From NCBI GenBank assembly GCA_030770545.1, contig JAUCMP010000026.1:2398501-2462500 (forward strand): DNA of 64,000 nt, read 5' to 3'. The stretch is from Macropodus opercularis (taxonomy: Eukaryota > Chordata > Actinopteri > Anabantiformes > Osphronemidae). A model generated the notes under the pieces. That model was not told the DNA's origin. It worked only from the letters and a program-made list of their open reading frames with translations, and ran no database searches. The position numbers and the translations under genes were made by a program. Below are positions 1 through 14,582 of the stretch, one piece after another; position 1 is the stretch's first letter, and each line of letters opens with the position of its first letter.

Positions 1-3000
1 GTTTATGAATGTTGATCGTTATTTTTGGCTGCACTTTTGATGTGGGTCATTGAATGCGCTGGCTGATGGTGCTCTTCATAGCCTGTGCTCTTTGCTTCAC
101 AGCTGACTACACGTGTGCATGTTTAGAATGATTTAACGAGGTATTTGCTGTTCATATTGATTTGTCTGGAGTGGTGTGAACATGGACGTGTAAACTCCTG
201 TTAAGTTAATGTGTTATTTCAAGGCACGAATGTCAGAGCTTATGATAAAATATTAGACTGGGCTTATCCAACATCCATGACCCATGTGGCAGTTGATACC
301 TCTGCATAGTTACAAAGACGGTGTACATTCACACTTATTAGACCTGCACACGTCGCACCGTGTTCTGAGCAGAGTGGGCCTGAGTCCAGCAGAGACAATC
401 TGAGAAGATTCAACCAGAGGGGAGGTTTTAGAATTAGGATCTCAAATGTGCAGCTGACCCCATTTCAACATAAGTAGCCTAAAATAGGTCTGTTGGAACC
501 GCAGAGTTGTGTTTGATGGGTTTGTTGGTAAGCAGTGTTACAGAGGAAATTTTGTTGTATGTCACTGCTGTGATTGATTTTGGAAGATAAATTATCACTA
601 TATATCCATCCTGTTAGACCTAAACTGCAGTTCGTTGCCTTGTACTTGTACATGTGTAATGACACATGGTTACCTTTTTTACAACTCTATTGCAAGGTTT
701 CACAGTTTTCTCCTCCATTCTCTTAAGTATAGAGGATTTTCAAAGCGGGTCCAAAATTTATATTGCAATGAGTGAACTTCGCTCTCTCTGCAGTCAAGGT
801 TGTGAACTCTGCCTTTATTATCACACGGTTGTTGTTATAGTATTTGCTCGATTCAGTCTGACCCATATTTATTTTTCAATCGACGACAGTGACATGGCTT
901 GTGTCTGTCCTGCTGTCTGTTCAGTGGAGCGGCCCAGGTACATATGAGCCAAGTATGGGGCAGACGGCTGCCACAAAACTAACAAATGTATTATATTTGA
1001 TGACGGCCCTGCTGCTGCTGGGATTCATTGTCATTTTTACAGGCTCCCCATGGTAAATGAATTGTTGTCTTTATCTCATTAGGAAGCTGATTTTAAAATT
1101 GTGCCTCCCTGTCTTAGAAGCATAGCAAACTCACATGTAATACAAAATATGCCGTTTTTGTATCTGTAGTATGTTTCTTGGTGGCAGTATTTGGCTGGGT
1201 CAGCACAGCAAATGGGGTTGCTCTAAGCTCGGTTCTTTGGGCATCCTCCTTTGGGACAGTATCTCTAGCATTTAATTAGGTCCAAGGGGTATTGAGCTCC
1301 TCGCTTTGCCTTGGCTGTTTAAACTGGGGATTAAGACTGGGATGGCTGGGGGTACATCTCTGTATGCAAGGAGTTGCCTTTCAGGTTTGTGTCTGTATCA
1401 CTCCTCCCTGAGTATGGTATGGGCCTCGGAGACTCCCTTTGTGTCTCAGGGGCCCTATATAGAGTGATACCTGAGACGTCTGTGCTGGAACAACTCATGC
1501 TTTATTCAGCTCTGTGATCTCTGCCTTAATTTTGAGTGAGTCAGGACAGAGGGTGACCTGTGATGCTCCATGATGTTTCATAAGGTGGAAACTTTGCACT
1601 AGGTCCTGTCCCTTGGAAGAGTCACCTCACTAACACACAGAGTCTTTTTTTCCATTCTACATTATGGAGTAAATCTAACGAATTTCTGTTTATCTAATAT
1701 ATTTGTGAATTTTTGCCTGGATGTGATGAGTGGAGCTGTGAGGAGGATCTTCTGGAAGTCTCCAGGTTCCAAACATGGCCTAAATGCTGTTTATTTGCAA
1801 TGGTTTCTATGCATCTGTCATTTCAAGTAAGCAAAACCTTTTTGCTTCACACTGATGTGATGATGATGATGTGAGCCGTGTGTAAAAAGCTTAAGTAGTG
1901 GTTGCATTTGTATGACTAGGCACCATTTTCTGTCGTACTTGACAAATCAGATTTGGTAATTGTTTTTATGAATCACCTTTTGGGTCAGCTCAGCTATATG
2001 CACTAATAACACGTCAGCGTGTGGCTAGCAAAGTAACACCCTGTCTTAAAGTGACGCATGTGTTTATGTGTAACGACTCCCTGTCCACAGCTTGTTGACA
2101 GTGATGCCTTTGCCTCACACGCTGTGCACAAATTCTGTTTCCTTGACTGAGCAGACTGTCTGCATGTTGCTTCCCCTCTAGTTCTGTTTAATCTGTTGTG
2201 CAGTCCCATCCTTTCTTTGTCCCAGCTCCCGTCGTCATGGTGGATTTGTATCAGTGTTGCCGTGAAACTGGTTCCCTGGTAACCACTGGGGATAAAATTA
2301 TGAGAAAAATATGTCTCAACAAAATATTTCTCAGATTGCTTGCCATGTCAAAAAGACAATATGTGTTGCATACAAAGGGTAAAATAGCAGAAAAGTGTGG
2401 AATAAAAATGGAGGCATTCCTAAATGGTACCTGGATGTGTTCACTAGGTGGTGGGAATTAAATTATTATTATAAATTCAAATTATCATCAGTTTTATAAT
2501 AAACAATTAATTTATAGGTTCACCTGCTGTTTACGGTCCGGAAACGTATTCTTTGTTTGTGATGTTGTGACTCTGAGTCTGTGTGACACCTCCCTCCACC
2601 TCTCTCGTTGTTTAAGTTAAATATTACCATACGACTAAGTCTAACGCCTGTTTTCTAATTAAGGCTGGAGGCTGTGCAGCATACTTAAAATTCAAGTATT
2701 TCATATTTTAATAAAGCCATTTGGTTGTTTGGGAAGTTGCTAACATTAATTTAGCTCTAGTAGGGTGTGTGTTTCAAGTTCTACCCCAGGCAGCTGGAAA
2801 CATGCTGTGTGTGTGTTTATTAATATACATGAATCAGTCTCAGTGTCGTTAGTCTGTTATTCCTACAGTCGATTGAGCCAAAGCTTCTTTATAGCTGGTA
2901 GTTTGGCCGAATGTGTTTCATTTAAAAAGGGTTTTGCTAACGCATCATTTTTTTCGTTTTTGTGTCTTGTTCTCTCTTCTAAGTGTAACGTTGTTGAGGC

Positions 3001-5293
3001 TTCACTGCTTTGGGATCAGGCTCTTCTCCTGACTCTTGGTTTATTTGGAAGCTGTCTCTGGCCCATATGAGCATACTTGGATCAGCACTGGTTGTTGTGC
3101 AATCACAGTCTAATCTACTCGCTACTGTGTTCTGTTAGAAAGGCGAGTATGAGTAAGCAAACGATTCAGTAGCTCAAGCTTGATGGTGTAATAGTTACTT
3201 TCTCAGTGATGTAATGACTAAAGATGAACTGTGCCCAGTCACCGTATTGTTGACAGTGAACGGAAGAGCAGGCACAGCAGCCAGCATTACACCTCAGACT
3301 AATCAATCATGAACGTTACCTAGAGCAAGAGCCATGTCAATTATTAATAAGATGAATATCGTGTTCTACCTCAGGAGAAGAGGCTTAGGTTTTTATAAGA
3401 CATTGCTGCTAGCTTGAATTTGTGTTACATACCAGACCTTTGTTGAAAGAAGAAGAGAGAGGAAAGAAAGGAGATTGAGGTTGGATTTACCTTGCTTTGC
3501 CAGTCCGCATTCCTCTCAGATTATGTGAAATCAGTCAGAAATCGGCAGTTACATGTTGTGGAATGGAGGGGTAGGTGAGGAACGTGCTTCCTGTATGTTA
3601 CACCTCTGTAACTTGCCACAGGCAAGTGCAGCTTTTAGTTTACCCCAGGTGCAGCAGCATTTATTGTATGTGTGCTGTGTATCACGGATTGCAGAGAATA
3701 GTAGCAGATTCACACACCACGCACCGTTCCTCCACCACCAAGCGGTCTGCAGAGGGATGTCTGGCTCGTGAGAGTGCCTCTGTGCTGAGTCGACAGGACA
3801 GAAACAATGGCTTTGCTGTGCTGCTTGTTCGTTTGGCCGCCTTCATGCGGCATTTCAGCGAGGGACACCGGCGGCTTTTGGCTGTGTGAGCCTTGTTGAC
3901 CAGGACGTGGCCTGCTGGTCACTGACCCGTTGTGCCCAGAGTGCCTGCAGCTCATCATGCCTCTGAGGACCGCTGATTATCCCACAGTAATTGGTGCCTG
4001 GGATCTGGCTGATCAAAGGTGACCAGCTGATTGTGAAGCCCTGGTAATTTTCCATTCTCCAGTGCGCTGTTGCCTGTCTTCCTGCCTGCCCGGTTGTTGG
4101 CAGAGAAAGGACAGGCTTGACATCTGTCTGTTTCATTAATCCTGCTATTCTCATACTTGATGACTGGACTTGGCTGTCTTCATCTTTAATTTTTGAAACA
4201 AACATAATAAAAGCGTTGCAGAAATTGATAGTATTCAGCTTCTCAGTGTGTCCAAAACTGCTGTTAGCTTCCTACTGGCGTTGAGGTGAGGTGGTCAGTG
4301 ACGTTAACTGGATTGACAACCTAAACACCATCAATACTGAAACAGTTAAGTCCTAGACTGCAGAGAATAAGAATCTCTCTTGTTGTGGGAATGGGCTCTG
4401 TGAAAACCTGCTATTGTTCATAGTGTAGCCTTCTTCTTTGGACTGTTTTAATAAAAGAGCTGTCCAACATTTTTGGAAAACGAAGGCGTCTGCCATGACT
4501 GCTGAATCACTCCTGGCTCAAATGAAAGTACACTGTGGAAGAAGTTGCTTGACATTTAGAGGCCATTTCTTACATAAACAGCTAAGAGGATGTAATCACA
4601 GCGTTTTGGAGTAGTACCTACTGTGACATAATCTAATTCCTAGCTTTGAACTCACAGGTGCTTTTCCATGTTGATTTTTCAAAATAATCTCTACAATGAA
4701 ACCAATGGTTATTTTTTTTAACATACCTAACCGTAATATCAATGCTTTCATAGGTTTAAAGTACCAGTGAACCTCATTCATATAATTATGTAGAAATAAA
4801 ACTCCTGCCCCTTGCTGAGCTGCACCATAAATCTGTTGGTTAAATAGCCAGGTAGCACCAGGCATCTATTGTGTAGCTTAATATTCTAGGGTCATTTCTG
4901 CCTGATAGATGGAACAAAGCTTAGGTACGTGGAAAGAAAGTGTAATCAGTGAGCAGCTCCACAGCTGAATATTCCAGCACTATTCATTCATCCTCACAAG
5001 ACTTGATTTTGGCCTATTCCTTCAGTACAACCTGCCAAGCATCACGTGGCAGGTTGTTGTGTTGTAGTTATAGACAATGAAATGACTTTATAGGTCATTT
5101 GGTATTTATTATTTTAGAGATAAATAAACTTGAAAAGCATGTAAAGTTGTAGGCTCTGCATGTGTGTGTCTGTGTGTCTTGGCCTGGTCAGATGGACAGT
5201 GCAGCCATTGCATGTCTGTTCGCTCAGCAGGAAGTTCCCGTTTCACTCCATCCGCTCACCAATCCTGCTGCTAGACAAATACTGCTACTGACG

Positions 5294-5296
5294 CAC

Positions 5297-5331
<35 letters not shown>

Positions 5332-5339
5332 CACACACC
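5294..5339. repeat. (CA)n microsatellite
   Basis: An almost pure CA dinucleotide tract of about 46 bp with one interruption (an extra A run near the middle). The short frames called across it on both strands (Thr-His or Val-Cys runs) are artefacts of the repeat. Confidence 0.95.
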
Positions 5340-7736
5340 GTGTGCTACTGACCAACAGAAGTGTGCTGCCATTTACCAATAATGCTGTTGGGATGAAAAG
5401 CTGTATTATTGGCAGCACATTGACTCAGCAGTTGGAACCGTAGAGTCGATATTGATTCTTCTGTGAGTATTTTTCCACGTAATCAGTGTTTTTCCTTGCT
5501 TATTATTCAAGCTGTGTTTTCATTCATTCATCCTTGTCTAAATCACAAAGTCATCTTTTGCGTTTACCTCCCTATCACTTGTGTGTGGTGTCGTCTCCTC
5601 TTCCTGTGTGCGACGCGTCGGAAACCAGCAGTGCAGCGTTTAGAGTGCACTTCCCCTGCAGCTTTCTAGATGATGGTGATGATAACCAGGGGAGCAGCGA
5701 ACCCCGACAGGCCTTCGTCACTCGGGGAGCACATACTGACACCATTCCTCGCCGCGACTTTCGTTTTGGCATCAGCTTTGTATTTACAGGCAGGCATGGG
5801 CTTGGTGGCGCGCTCTGTGGTGGCACCGTGCCTACCCGAATGCCGCTGTAATTCATTTCTGACAGCTTCGTGATCTGTGTTTACAGAGAGGCAGCAGTAA
5901 TGGTGATTATTACACAAACAGCCAGGTTTTAGTCATCTCCCGCTGTTGCCAGGATAGTACTGCTACATGGAAGTGCATTCTACAGGTTCTGTTAAACACA
6001 GCTGACAGCGTGATTTAATTCTCCCCTTCTGCTTCAGCCCCACACATAGATTTGAAAAATCGTCCCCATGCAGTTTAATTCCTCATGGTTTGACTTGGAA
6101 GCTCATTTGGGGAGCAAGTTAATTGGCTCTGATCGCTGCACCATTATTCTTTCTCTGTGGTTTTTCTTTGATGTAAAAATTAACTCGCTATCCTTTTGAG
6201 TTTGTGATCACCTCACAGTCGCCACGTTTAATCGATAAATGTTGATAATAACTGCGCTTTTGCCTGTGGCTGTCAGGCCCTACACATAGATGTGAGTCAG
6301 TGGCCTTTAATCACAGCTTCTTTTAAAAGGCAAAGTCATTTGGCAGCTGCAGGGCAGACATCTCCTCTGGGTCGCCTAAACTGGAGTAAAGAAGAAGGAT
6401 GACACGACTGCCGGGAGGAGGATAAGTGGAGTAGGAGAAACCGCGGCAGATGACAGCTCCCCATTAAAGTCACACATGAACATAACGTAAGAAGAAAGCG
6501 TTTAGCAGTGGATTTCAACGCGCATGTTGTCACGAGTCAAAATGATTTCAAACGTAGTCTGAATGCTTCGAGCGGCTGTGTTAGTTCTTTGCTTTCAAGG
6601 ATTGCTTCCGTCTGTGCCGTTCGTGCTCCTAATCACCTAATCTGCACTTTGGTTTCGTGCTTCAATTGACAGTCTTGATGAGCGAGGTGCAACATCAGAC
6701 GTGACGATGCAGGAAATGCCGAACGCTAACTGCACGCTGCCTGCCACAGGCTGCCCGCATTTAATGCGTCACTCAGCCTTTGTTAATGTTGTCTTTGTTT
6801 GTAGTTTTGTGAATCTGCGGCTCTGTGTGCAGTAAGCACACTCTAGCCACTGTCCTCCGGGCCTCTGCTCTGCATGCTAACTGGCTCACAGTGCGACAAC
6901 CAGACCTGTTTCAGGTGACAGCTACAGCATGTCTGTCTGTCTGCTGAAATGTGGCACAGGCTGAGTCTGACGTTTTGAGATTTAATCCTTAACTTGTTTT
7001 GATCATAACAGGGGTCTTTCTTGGCTTTTTTTTTTACAGCCGGTTGTAAAATGAATGTTGACACATGGGACTTGGAACTGAAACTGAATTCCTTGAACCG
7101 AACCAAGGTTCTCAGATTGTGACGGTCTCCACCCTACTCACTGACCACGTAGACCCTCTGGTCTCAGGTTGCAACGAGTTGACAAAATCACAGTTGGGCG
7201 ACTGATCCAGGTAGGACCTGTTTTCAGTCAACTGCGTCTCTGCTGGATTATTTTGCCGTTATACATGCGAACATTCACCGCGTGGGAATGTAAATGATCA
7301 TCTTGGATCAGCATTCCTCCTCTGAGGCTTCATAAATGTGCTAATGCTCGCCCTTTTAGTTGTGAGTCAACTGTAGGATTAATAGATAATGTATTAACAG
7401 CGTTTTGCCGACGCCTGGTGAATGTGGAACACTGGCTTGTGTTTCCTCAGGTCAGTACTGTGCTTGGCAGTAATACTCATTATGTACCATTTGGCTTTTT
7501 TTCTCCAACATGCTGCAGCTCCTCTAACAGCGTTTTACTTCTAAACAACACCAAAGCTCAATAATAAAGCAGCTTTAACTGCAGACCTTGAGAAGCTGTA
7601 GCTGTCTGTCTCACTTGCTCTTGTATGTGTGAGTGGGCTGCAGGATCATTGTTTTTTTTCCAGTGTGTTTGTTTATGTTTGTGGGTTTATGCAAGTTTGC
7701 ATCCACTTCTGCTTGTGTGTTTTCTGAGATGCAGAT

Positions 7737-7761
7737 GATGTGTGTGTGTGTGTGTGTGTGT
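7737..7761. repeat. (TG)n microsatellite
   Basis: A pure TG dinucleotide tract of about 25 bp in the non-coding region upstream of numb, followed by a degenerate TTTGTG tail. Confidence 0.9.
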
Positions 7762-10700
7762 TTGTGAGGGGAGGGATGTCAAGGGGAAAAAGCAAACATG
7801 GTTTTCATGAGTAGCTTTTTTGCTCCAAGGTTTACTTAACATTTCCCTGCAGAGTTCACTTCTAGAGTCGGGGACAATGTGTTGCAGTTCGGTCTGAGTG
7901 AACCGTGAGGAGGTTAAGCTTCTGTTGGACTATGATGTCTGTCTAACAGAGACAGGTGATTGCTATTCTTCTTCGCTGAAAGGTGAGAGGCACATGGTAA
8001 TTTCAGGCTGTCTGGTGTGTGAAATACCAGCAGCTTTGTCAGCCAATGTACAAAGTGTCCTTACGTAGAGACGTGTTTGCTGCCACATGAGTTCCCTCAG
8101 CAGCAATCTGCCTGAAAGACAGCAGGGTTGATGGAGGTGGGGCACTCAGACCACTGCATCATATCCTTTCTTGCAGGCTGGTGCTTTCAGTCAGCATGAG
8201 TATAGTATTTATGGCTCTATTCATTTAAATGACACAGCTCTCTGTCTGGCAAGAAACGCTCAAAAACCATCTCACAAATGCTGTTTAGGGCATAAGGAAG
8301 CATATATTTTAAAGGTTGCCTCCCTGATGCTCCTTGTGGCCTTGTGATGGAGGCCAGACCCATCTGATTCAGTCTGTGATGCATCACTGTGGCATGCCTG
8401 GCAGGAGATGCTACAGCGACAGTGATTTGCCACACCCTGGTGCCGGAATACTTGCCCCGGCTGTTTAGACGTGTCCTCAGCTGTTGCCCGAGGTGATGTG
8501 TGGTGCTCCACGTTGAACGGCCTGCTGGCTGCTCGTCTTGCGGTGGGGTCGGGAACTCTGTAGAGTCTCACTGCTCCCACTCACACGTACACATAGATAC
8601 TTGTTGGAGTATATATCCAGAGACGCACAGAGAAGCCAAGTGGTGACCAGCTAGTTGCCCCCCGTGCTACGGTCTGGGGCCTGTTTTGTCTCTCTTTACT
8701 AGTCCCAGCCCTGTTCTGTCATGTGCTCTCAGGAAACAGGGGTCAACGTGTCTTGCTGAGGGCAGGGAACAGATTGAAGGACTGTGAGATGATTCAGTGG
8801 CTGACAGGGAATGAGTGATGCATGCAAACAGTGGCCAGCACTCCTGTTTTCACGGTTTCCTTCCTTTGGTGGAGCGCCTCCCTTTTTGAGTCTAGTTCTG
8901 TTTCTTAAACATCTTTAACCTCTTAGATGATTTATAAGATCAACAAACAGCTGACTTGCATATGTTTTAAATTTCTTAGACCAGCTTGCTCTCGAACAGG
9001 AAGCGCCTTCTACTTTTGGCTCAGTTTCACTGTTTAACGATAGAGCACCGCATAGTTAAAAGCGCTTTGTTTGTTTTGCACTTGTCCCTTGGATCCACAC
9101 ACATCATTTCATCATGGATGCCAGCATGTGTCTGTGAGGTTCTGGCTTTTGTGGGAAAATGATGGTGAACATCGTTGTAGCAGAGAGAACTGAGCCTGTG
9201 TTTCACTGGCAGTGTCTCTTCACACCATCTGCTACTACTGTTGTTTTGTTGTTGTTTTTTGAGTTTATCATAAAGTATAATAACTGACTACTCATTTTTT
9301 TCTTTTATAAAACATGGAAACAAAGTAATTTTCTCAACCAATCAATAAGGATCTCATGATTTAATTTATCAAGGCTGAGCTGATAAACAACAACGTTAGT
9401 TCATTATTCACTTTAATCATCAAAAGTGTCTTTTGTCCTCTGAGGAAAAAAAACATTTTTAGGTTTTTACAGACAAATAAATCCAATGGTTAGACCATAT
9501 ATTACAGCCTCTAATGGTGCATCAACTCTATTTACGAGGAGCTCTCTTAATTAGTTTTGTTAATATTGATTCATTTGATCCACATTACATTTAGGGGTCA
9601 GCATTAATAGGGGAAGCTGCAGGATCCCCCATTTTACATAGTTCGCTGTTGTCCGAACCCTGGATACCTACACCATTAAATCAATGGCAGCCCAGAGCGA
9701 TGCGGTTGTACGTGAGTGTTCAGTGAATTTTATTGTATTTCTTGCAGATGTAATAATGACCATTGACCCTGATCTCGGCCCTGCAGTTTGTCATGTCATT
9801 TTGAGTTCCTCACCTTTTTCCCAAGTGTGACCACGTCGTCTTTGCTTTGATGCATTGCTCTCTTTCGTCCACATTTTCTCCCTGTGTTTTTTTCCTCCTC
9901 CTCTTTTTACATAAGTATGTCAAGCTTCAAACCGGGGTGGAAAATTGGATTACCGCGGTAACCGCATTTTTCAAATTCTCTCTTCGTATGGCTGTTTGGG
10001 AGTCGAACAGAGACGCTATCACCTCGAGTCGGCCGGCTCCTTGATAACAGAGCTCAGCAGATACGTCTGGCCAGACATGCTTTGCATTGCGGATGACTGG
10101 TCCCATTGAATGAAGCCGTACAGTCTCAGTGTTGCTCTTAGTGTCAACACAGATAAAACAGCGTAGTGGCTGAATCACTGGGCCTTTTTGTCTTGAACTG
10201 CTGCTCCTCTCTCGGTCTCCTCTTTGAAACATGACCACTGAACTCATCCCTAGGACCCTTCTGCAGGGATTAATCAGTTCTCCATTCCTGGAGAGATTAT
10301 TCAAATACTGCTGCATCTACAGCCAGCAGTAGCTCTCCCTCGCTGCTTCCAGGGCAGCTGCAGAGCCCAGATTGACTCTTCTTACCCTGTAATATTCCCA
10401 GTAGTTTGGTTTTCTACGCATCGCACATGTTTCTCTCCTGTTTTGACTGCTATGCCAGCCAGCCTGACGAACTCATTGATGACATTGCATTTGGGTTTCT
10501 AGAGAGCTCCTTTCTTTTTTGTTCCTCACTGTTGCTCATCTCTGTGAATGTGAACACAGGGTATAAAGGGTTCTTGTGTAATTGTCCTCATTAGTGCCGG
10601 TAGGAGAACAGCCAGAGATCCTCGCGTCATCAGACTATAGGAGCTGTGACAGCTCCAGCAGGGTTCAGATCCTGCTTTTCTACAACAAAGCCTTTACCTC

Positions 10701-13700
10701 CCTACACACTTTTTTCGTCAGCCCCCTCCTACTCTACCTCTTCAGTCTTTCTCTAAGCTTCTGCAGTCGGTCTTAGTAATTAAAACCAGCCTAAGGGTTT
10801 GCTGACATGTGGGCTTGTTGTTACCTTCTCACATTATGCCTTTTTGCGCTGATACTGAGTAAAACCCCTTCTGTGATCTGGGGTGAGTCCACAGCATTTG
10901 CCTTTAATTGCAGTAAAACATCAGTTCCTTGCTTGTTCTGTTTATCATTACACTTTGTAGTAATAATAATAAATAAGTCTGCATTAGTTTGTCACACCTG
11001 CACCTTTTGCTGTTTGGTGTTAGTTCGACTTGTCAAATCTGATGTGTTTACTTTTGTTGCATGGACAAATTGATTCTAATTTTTAATTAGTTTGGAACAA
11101 ACCTCGACCTAAGGAGAAACTGCTAATCCGTTTTTCTGCTCTCTTTTCCTCCTTCACCTCCAGCTTCTTCAGTTGCCAGTTCCCTTCATCTCAATTTCTC
11201 ACCTCTTCCCATTGTAATTATTTTTCTTCCCTCGCTCCCACTTAAGTACCGTATCTAATTTTCTTTTACCTTCCCTTCACCTGGCCCAGTCTCACCTTGC
11301 AGCTCCGTCCTTGTCTCACTCTTTGCCAAGGGACTCAACCTGCACCAGGCGAATGCAGCTCGCTCTCAATGTGGATTCTTAACCAGCCAAGCGTTCGTTG
11401 TTCTACTAACAGTCACCTGTCTGCAACTGTAGTACGCTGCTGTATGAGATAATGATAATTTTATAGACTTCGAGACGCAGACAGTCAGTCATTTCCAGGG
11501 CAACTGCATTAAATTATGTTCCTGAAGCCTCCACGAATCCTTCATATATAGTCATATAATGATTCATATCTGCTAATAGTTTTAATTCTTATTGGCTTTT
11601 ATTTGTCTGCACCTGTGACCAAATATATGCTCTAACATATCAGTGTCCTTCTGACTCAAATAGATAAAAATCTTCAATCATTCTCTTCAGGAGAAATGTG
11701 ATCTTGATATTCTACTGGCGATTACTGCAAACAATTTGCTAACTACTTGTGTCATATTACTGTTATGTTTGGCTCGTGTTGCCCTCTTTGGTTGGCTGAG
11801 CAGTAATGTTTCACCAAATATATACAAACATCGAATGCATGACTTCATCACACCACGTGTGTAAATCCACTTCCGTTCCTGCTCTTTTCTTATTTGTCTC
11901 TCAACAGCACCAAGCAGGTGAGATTCCAACCTGGTAGTATCAGGGACTGTGGTGAGGTTTAAGAAGATGACTTTAATAGGGCAAGAGAGAGAGGAGGCAA
12001 AAAACTTTAGCTTAATGGGCCAACATCAGCCAATGAAACAAAACAGAATGTGCCAGACTTCCAGGAATAATTTCCAAAACCCCTGGCAGGGATGTGCTTG
12101 AGTTCGTGGCAGCTTCATCTTAAACTTTACCATCACCTACTTTAGAGCCTTTCCACTCTGGGTTTTTGTCCTCAGGTCAGACAAACTTATCACATTTAAA
12201 CACACCTGGCTGTGCGAAGTGGTGACCGACATTCTTGGCTTCATGTTTATATAGGTCTTGGGTTGTTTGTTAGACAGAACAAGTGATTTGGGCGTTTCCT
12301 TCTTCTGAGCTTTTATGTAGACGCAAAGAAAGAAGTTATTTAATAATCTTAATTTTGCAGTTTTCACACAAAGCGCCATCTGGTAGCTATCTGCAGAAAA
12401 TATGTGGTTGTCAGATTGGCAAACCGGTTAGCCAGAACTAAAACATAGCTGTTTTAGAGATGCAGAAAAGAGCTGCCTGTAAAAACACTCACCAGCGTTC
12501 AAGAGTTTGCTTCTACCCTGACGCAAACAAGTTCTGTTCAAAATGTGTTAAAAACACTGTTGACACATCTTGCGATAAGCTTAAACACCCCAGTAGCGTG
12601 TTTGCTGTGTGTATCAGTTGACAGAATCTTAAATGTAATGTCATGGAATCAAATACTGCAATGTGTGCCGCCAGAAGCCGAGGTGCTGGAGCAGACGGAC
12701 TCGTTGTCGTCCTGCTCCCCCTGTTCACTCTGCAGGCTGGAAGCATGCAGCCTGTCACTGGCGCTGCAGTGAGCCCAAACATGATGTGACCTAAATAAAC
12801 GAGCGGGAGAGAAGGATGAAGCAACGTTTCTCCCTCTCGCTCAGTCGTCTTGTTTTCAAACACTTCGCTGTGCTGCAGGCTGCAACTTGTGCAAATGTGA
12901 AAGTCAAATGCGCATTCTGACACCATCAGTGGCGTTTGGCTCTGGCGTAGCAGGTATTTGCACTCATCTAATGGCTCTCCTGGTTGCTGCCTGTGGATCA
13001 AGGCCCACGATAGTGTCTGACTGTCAAACACTTCCTTTCCTTTGCAGAACGTGTAACATTGACTTTATTTCTTGGCGGTTCTTATGCCAGCAGAGGCCTT
13101 TAAGACCTAATGCTCCTTCAATGCTAATACAGCTTTTGCACTAACGCCTTTGTTTCCAGTTTCGGGCCCTGTTTTGGCCCCACACAATTACTACAGCACC
13201 TTTAAAAGCTGTTCTCGATTCATGAAGTGTAGCTTGTTAAATGCCCCAAACATCGAGTTTAACTCCTGGATGTTTACTGCTGCTGCATGAGGCACGGTTC
13301 ACTCCCAGGCTCCCCTTTAGCGGGGTTTGATGTGTTTATGGGTGTTTCGGTGGCCTGGTCAGGGATGAGTGCTTGATTGTGTGCTGCCCACAGAGCTGGG
13401 ACCTGGCACAGACAGATAAGAGAGCCTCACCTCAAACACACTTTCCACCTGGAGCCATTACCGGCTCACAGGACAGGTTTCATTATGCAAACAGACAGCT
13501 CAGTGTGTGTGTGAAGTTAAGTAGGTGCATATGTGTGCGATCGCTGTGAGCATGTGTGCGAGCCTCTGTGTTGCTGCTTGTTCTATGTGCACGGACAGTC
13601 TGCCGGATTAAAGACCTCTAATCCAGTCAGATCCTCATCAGCTGTGAAGTTAGCGAAGGAGTATGTCCGTGTGTTAAAAGTCTGAATCGCACGGTTGAAC

Positions 13701-14582
13701 GACTCCTGGTCACCAGTTACGTTTCTCTGGGAGACATGAGCAAGACTTTGGATGATGGATGCACCTCTCAGCTCTCGTTTGGATCAGCAACTTTTAATTG
13801 GGTCTCTGCTTTTTTTGTACCTCCTAATCTCCTCTCAAGGCCAAGCACACATTCATGCGCTGCACTTTAAAGTGGTGCTTTTAACCTGAATAATTGTGCT
13901 CTGTAAGAATGGTTCCTCCTTGAATCTTGGTGTTATTTAGTTCCTCTAGATGTCAGTTCACCTGGTCATACTAACACTGTTTTTCAAGGTGATTGCCGTG
14001 GTCTTAGAATGCTGTGAAAGCCGAGTGTGAAACTGGCTAATGGTTCTGCCAGATGTTGGAGGTTAAAGGAAGCATAAATGTGGCTGTAATCTTGGTAAAA
14101 GTCTGACATTATCCAGAAAATTGTTGTTGTTCAGATGTGAAAGGTCCAAATCATGGCATATATGTATGAAGAAGAAGAAATTTACAATGATAATGTTGAA
14201 GCATGGCTCAATTTTATATTGAAGTAGTGAATTTGATTTACTGTGTTTAAGTGAAAATCTATACTATAAAGGATGGAAACATTATGTATTTGTTATTATT
14301 GTAGTCCTGATGCCTCCATCAGGTATAACATTGTCTTAGCGTGAGGCCACCCTTGGAGACCTCGGTTCCCTATTATTTAGGCCGCCTTAACTCCCAGCAT
14401 TGCAGAGTCTCGTACTCTTTTGTTCCTCCATGTGAGTCAGAGACAGTTTACTGTGTTGTGCACAACATCAGCACTCAAAGCAGCCCTAGATTTAGACCCA
14501 CTCAACAATACGCATGAAAGCGTTATCCGTTAGCAGCCAGCGACTAACAAAGTGTCTCTCGCCACTGACAGGGAGCTCAGCG

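Larger units (their letters stand above)
1..14571 (+). other. Non-coding DNA upstream of the numb start: probable 5' intron(s)
   Basis: No open frame here shows a recognisable domain, coding-like composition or linked splice sites; the longest frames are short and overlap on both strands. The right edge is a well-formed 3' splice site: a CTAAC-type branch sequence, a pyrimidine-rich tract and CAG ending at 14571, directly before the short leader and ATG of numb. The numb start exon therefore has at least one upstream non-coding exon, and much of this region is probably a long first intron, as in mammalian NUMB. The non-coding exon and promoter were not located; they may lie here or left of the window. 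The region holds two dinucleotide microsatellites and a somewhat GC-richer patch near 5600-5860, but no recognisable transposon or RNA gene. Confidence 0.55.

Noticed and set aside
1855..1873. GATGATGATG run considered as a C/D-box snoRNA C box
   Set aside because: It is a short trinucleotide repeat with no D box or closing stem at suitable spacing.
5486..5917. Overlapping frames of 83-121 codons on both strands
   Set aside because: Four mutually overlapping frames on two strands with no domain, no matching splice sites and no codon bias; explained by slightly higher GC content.
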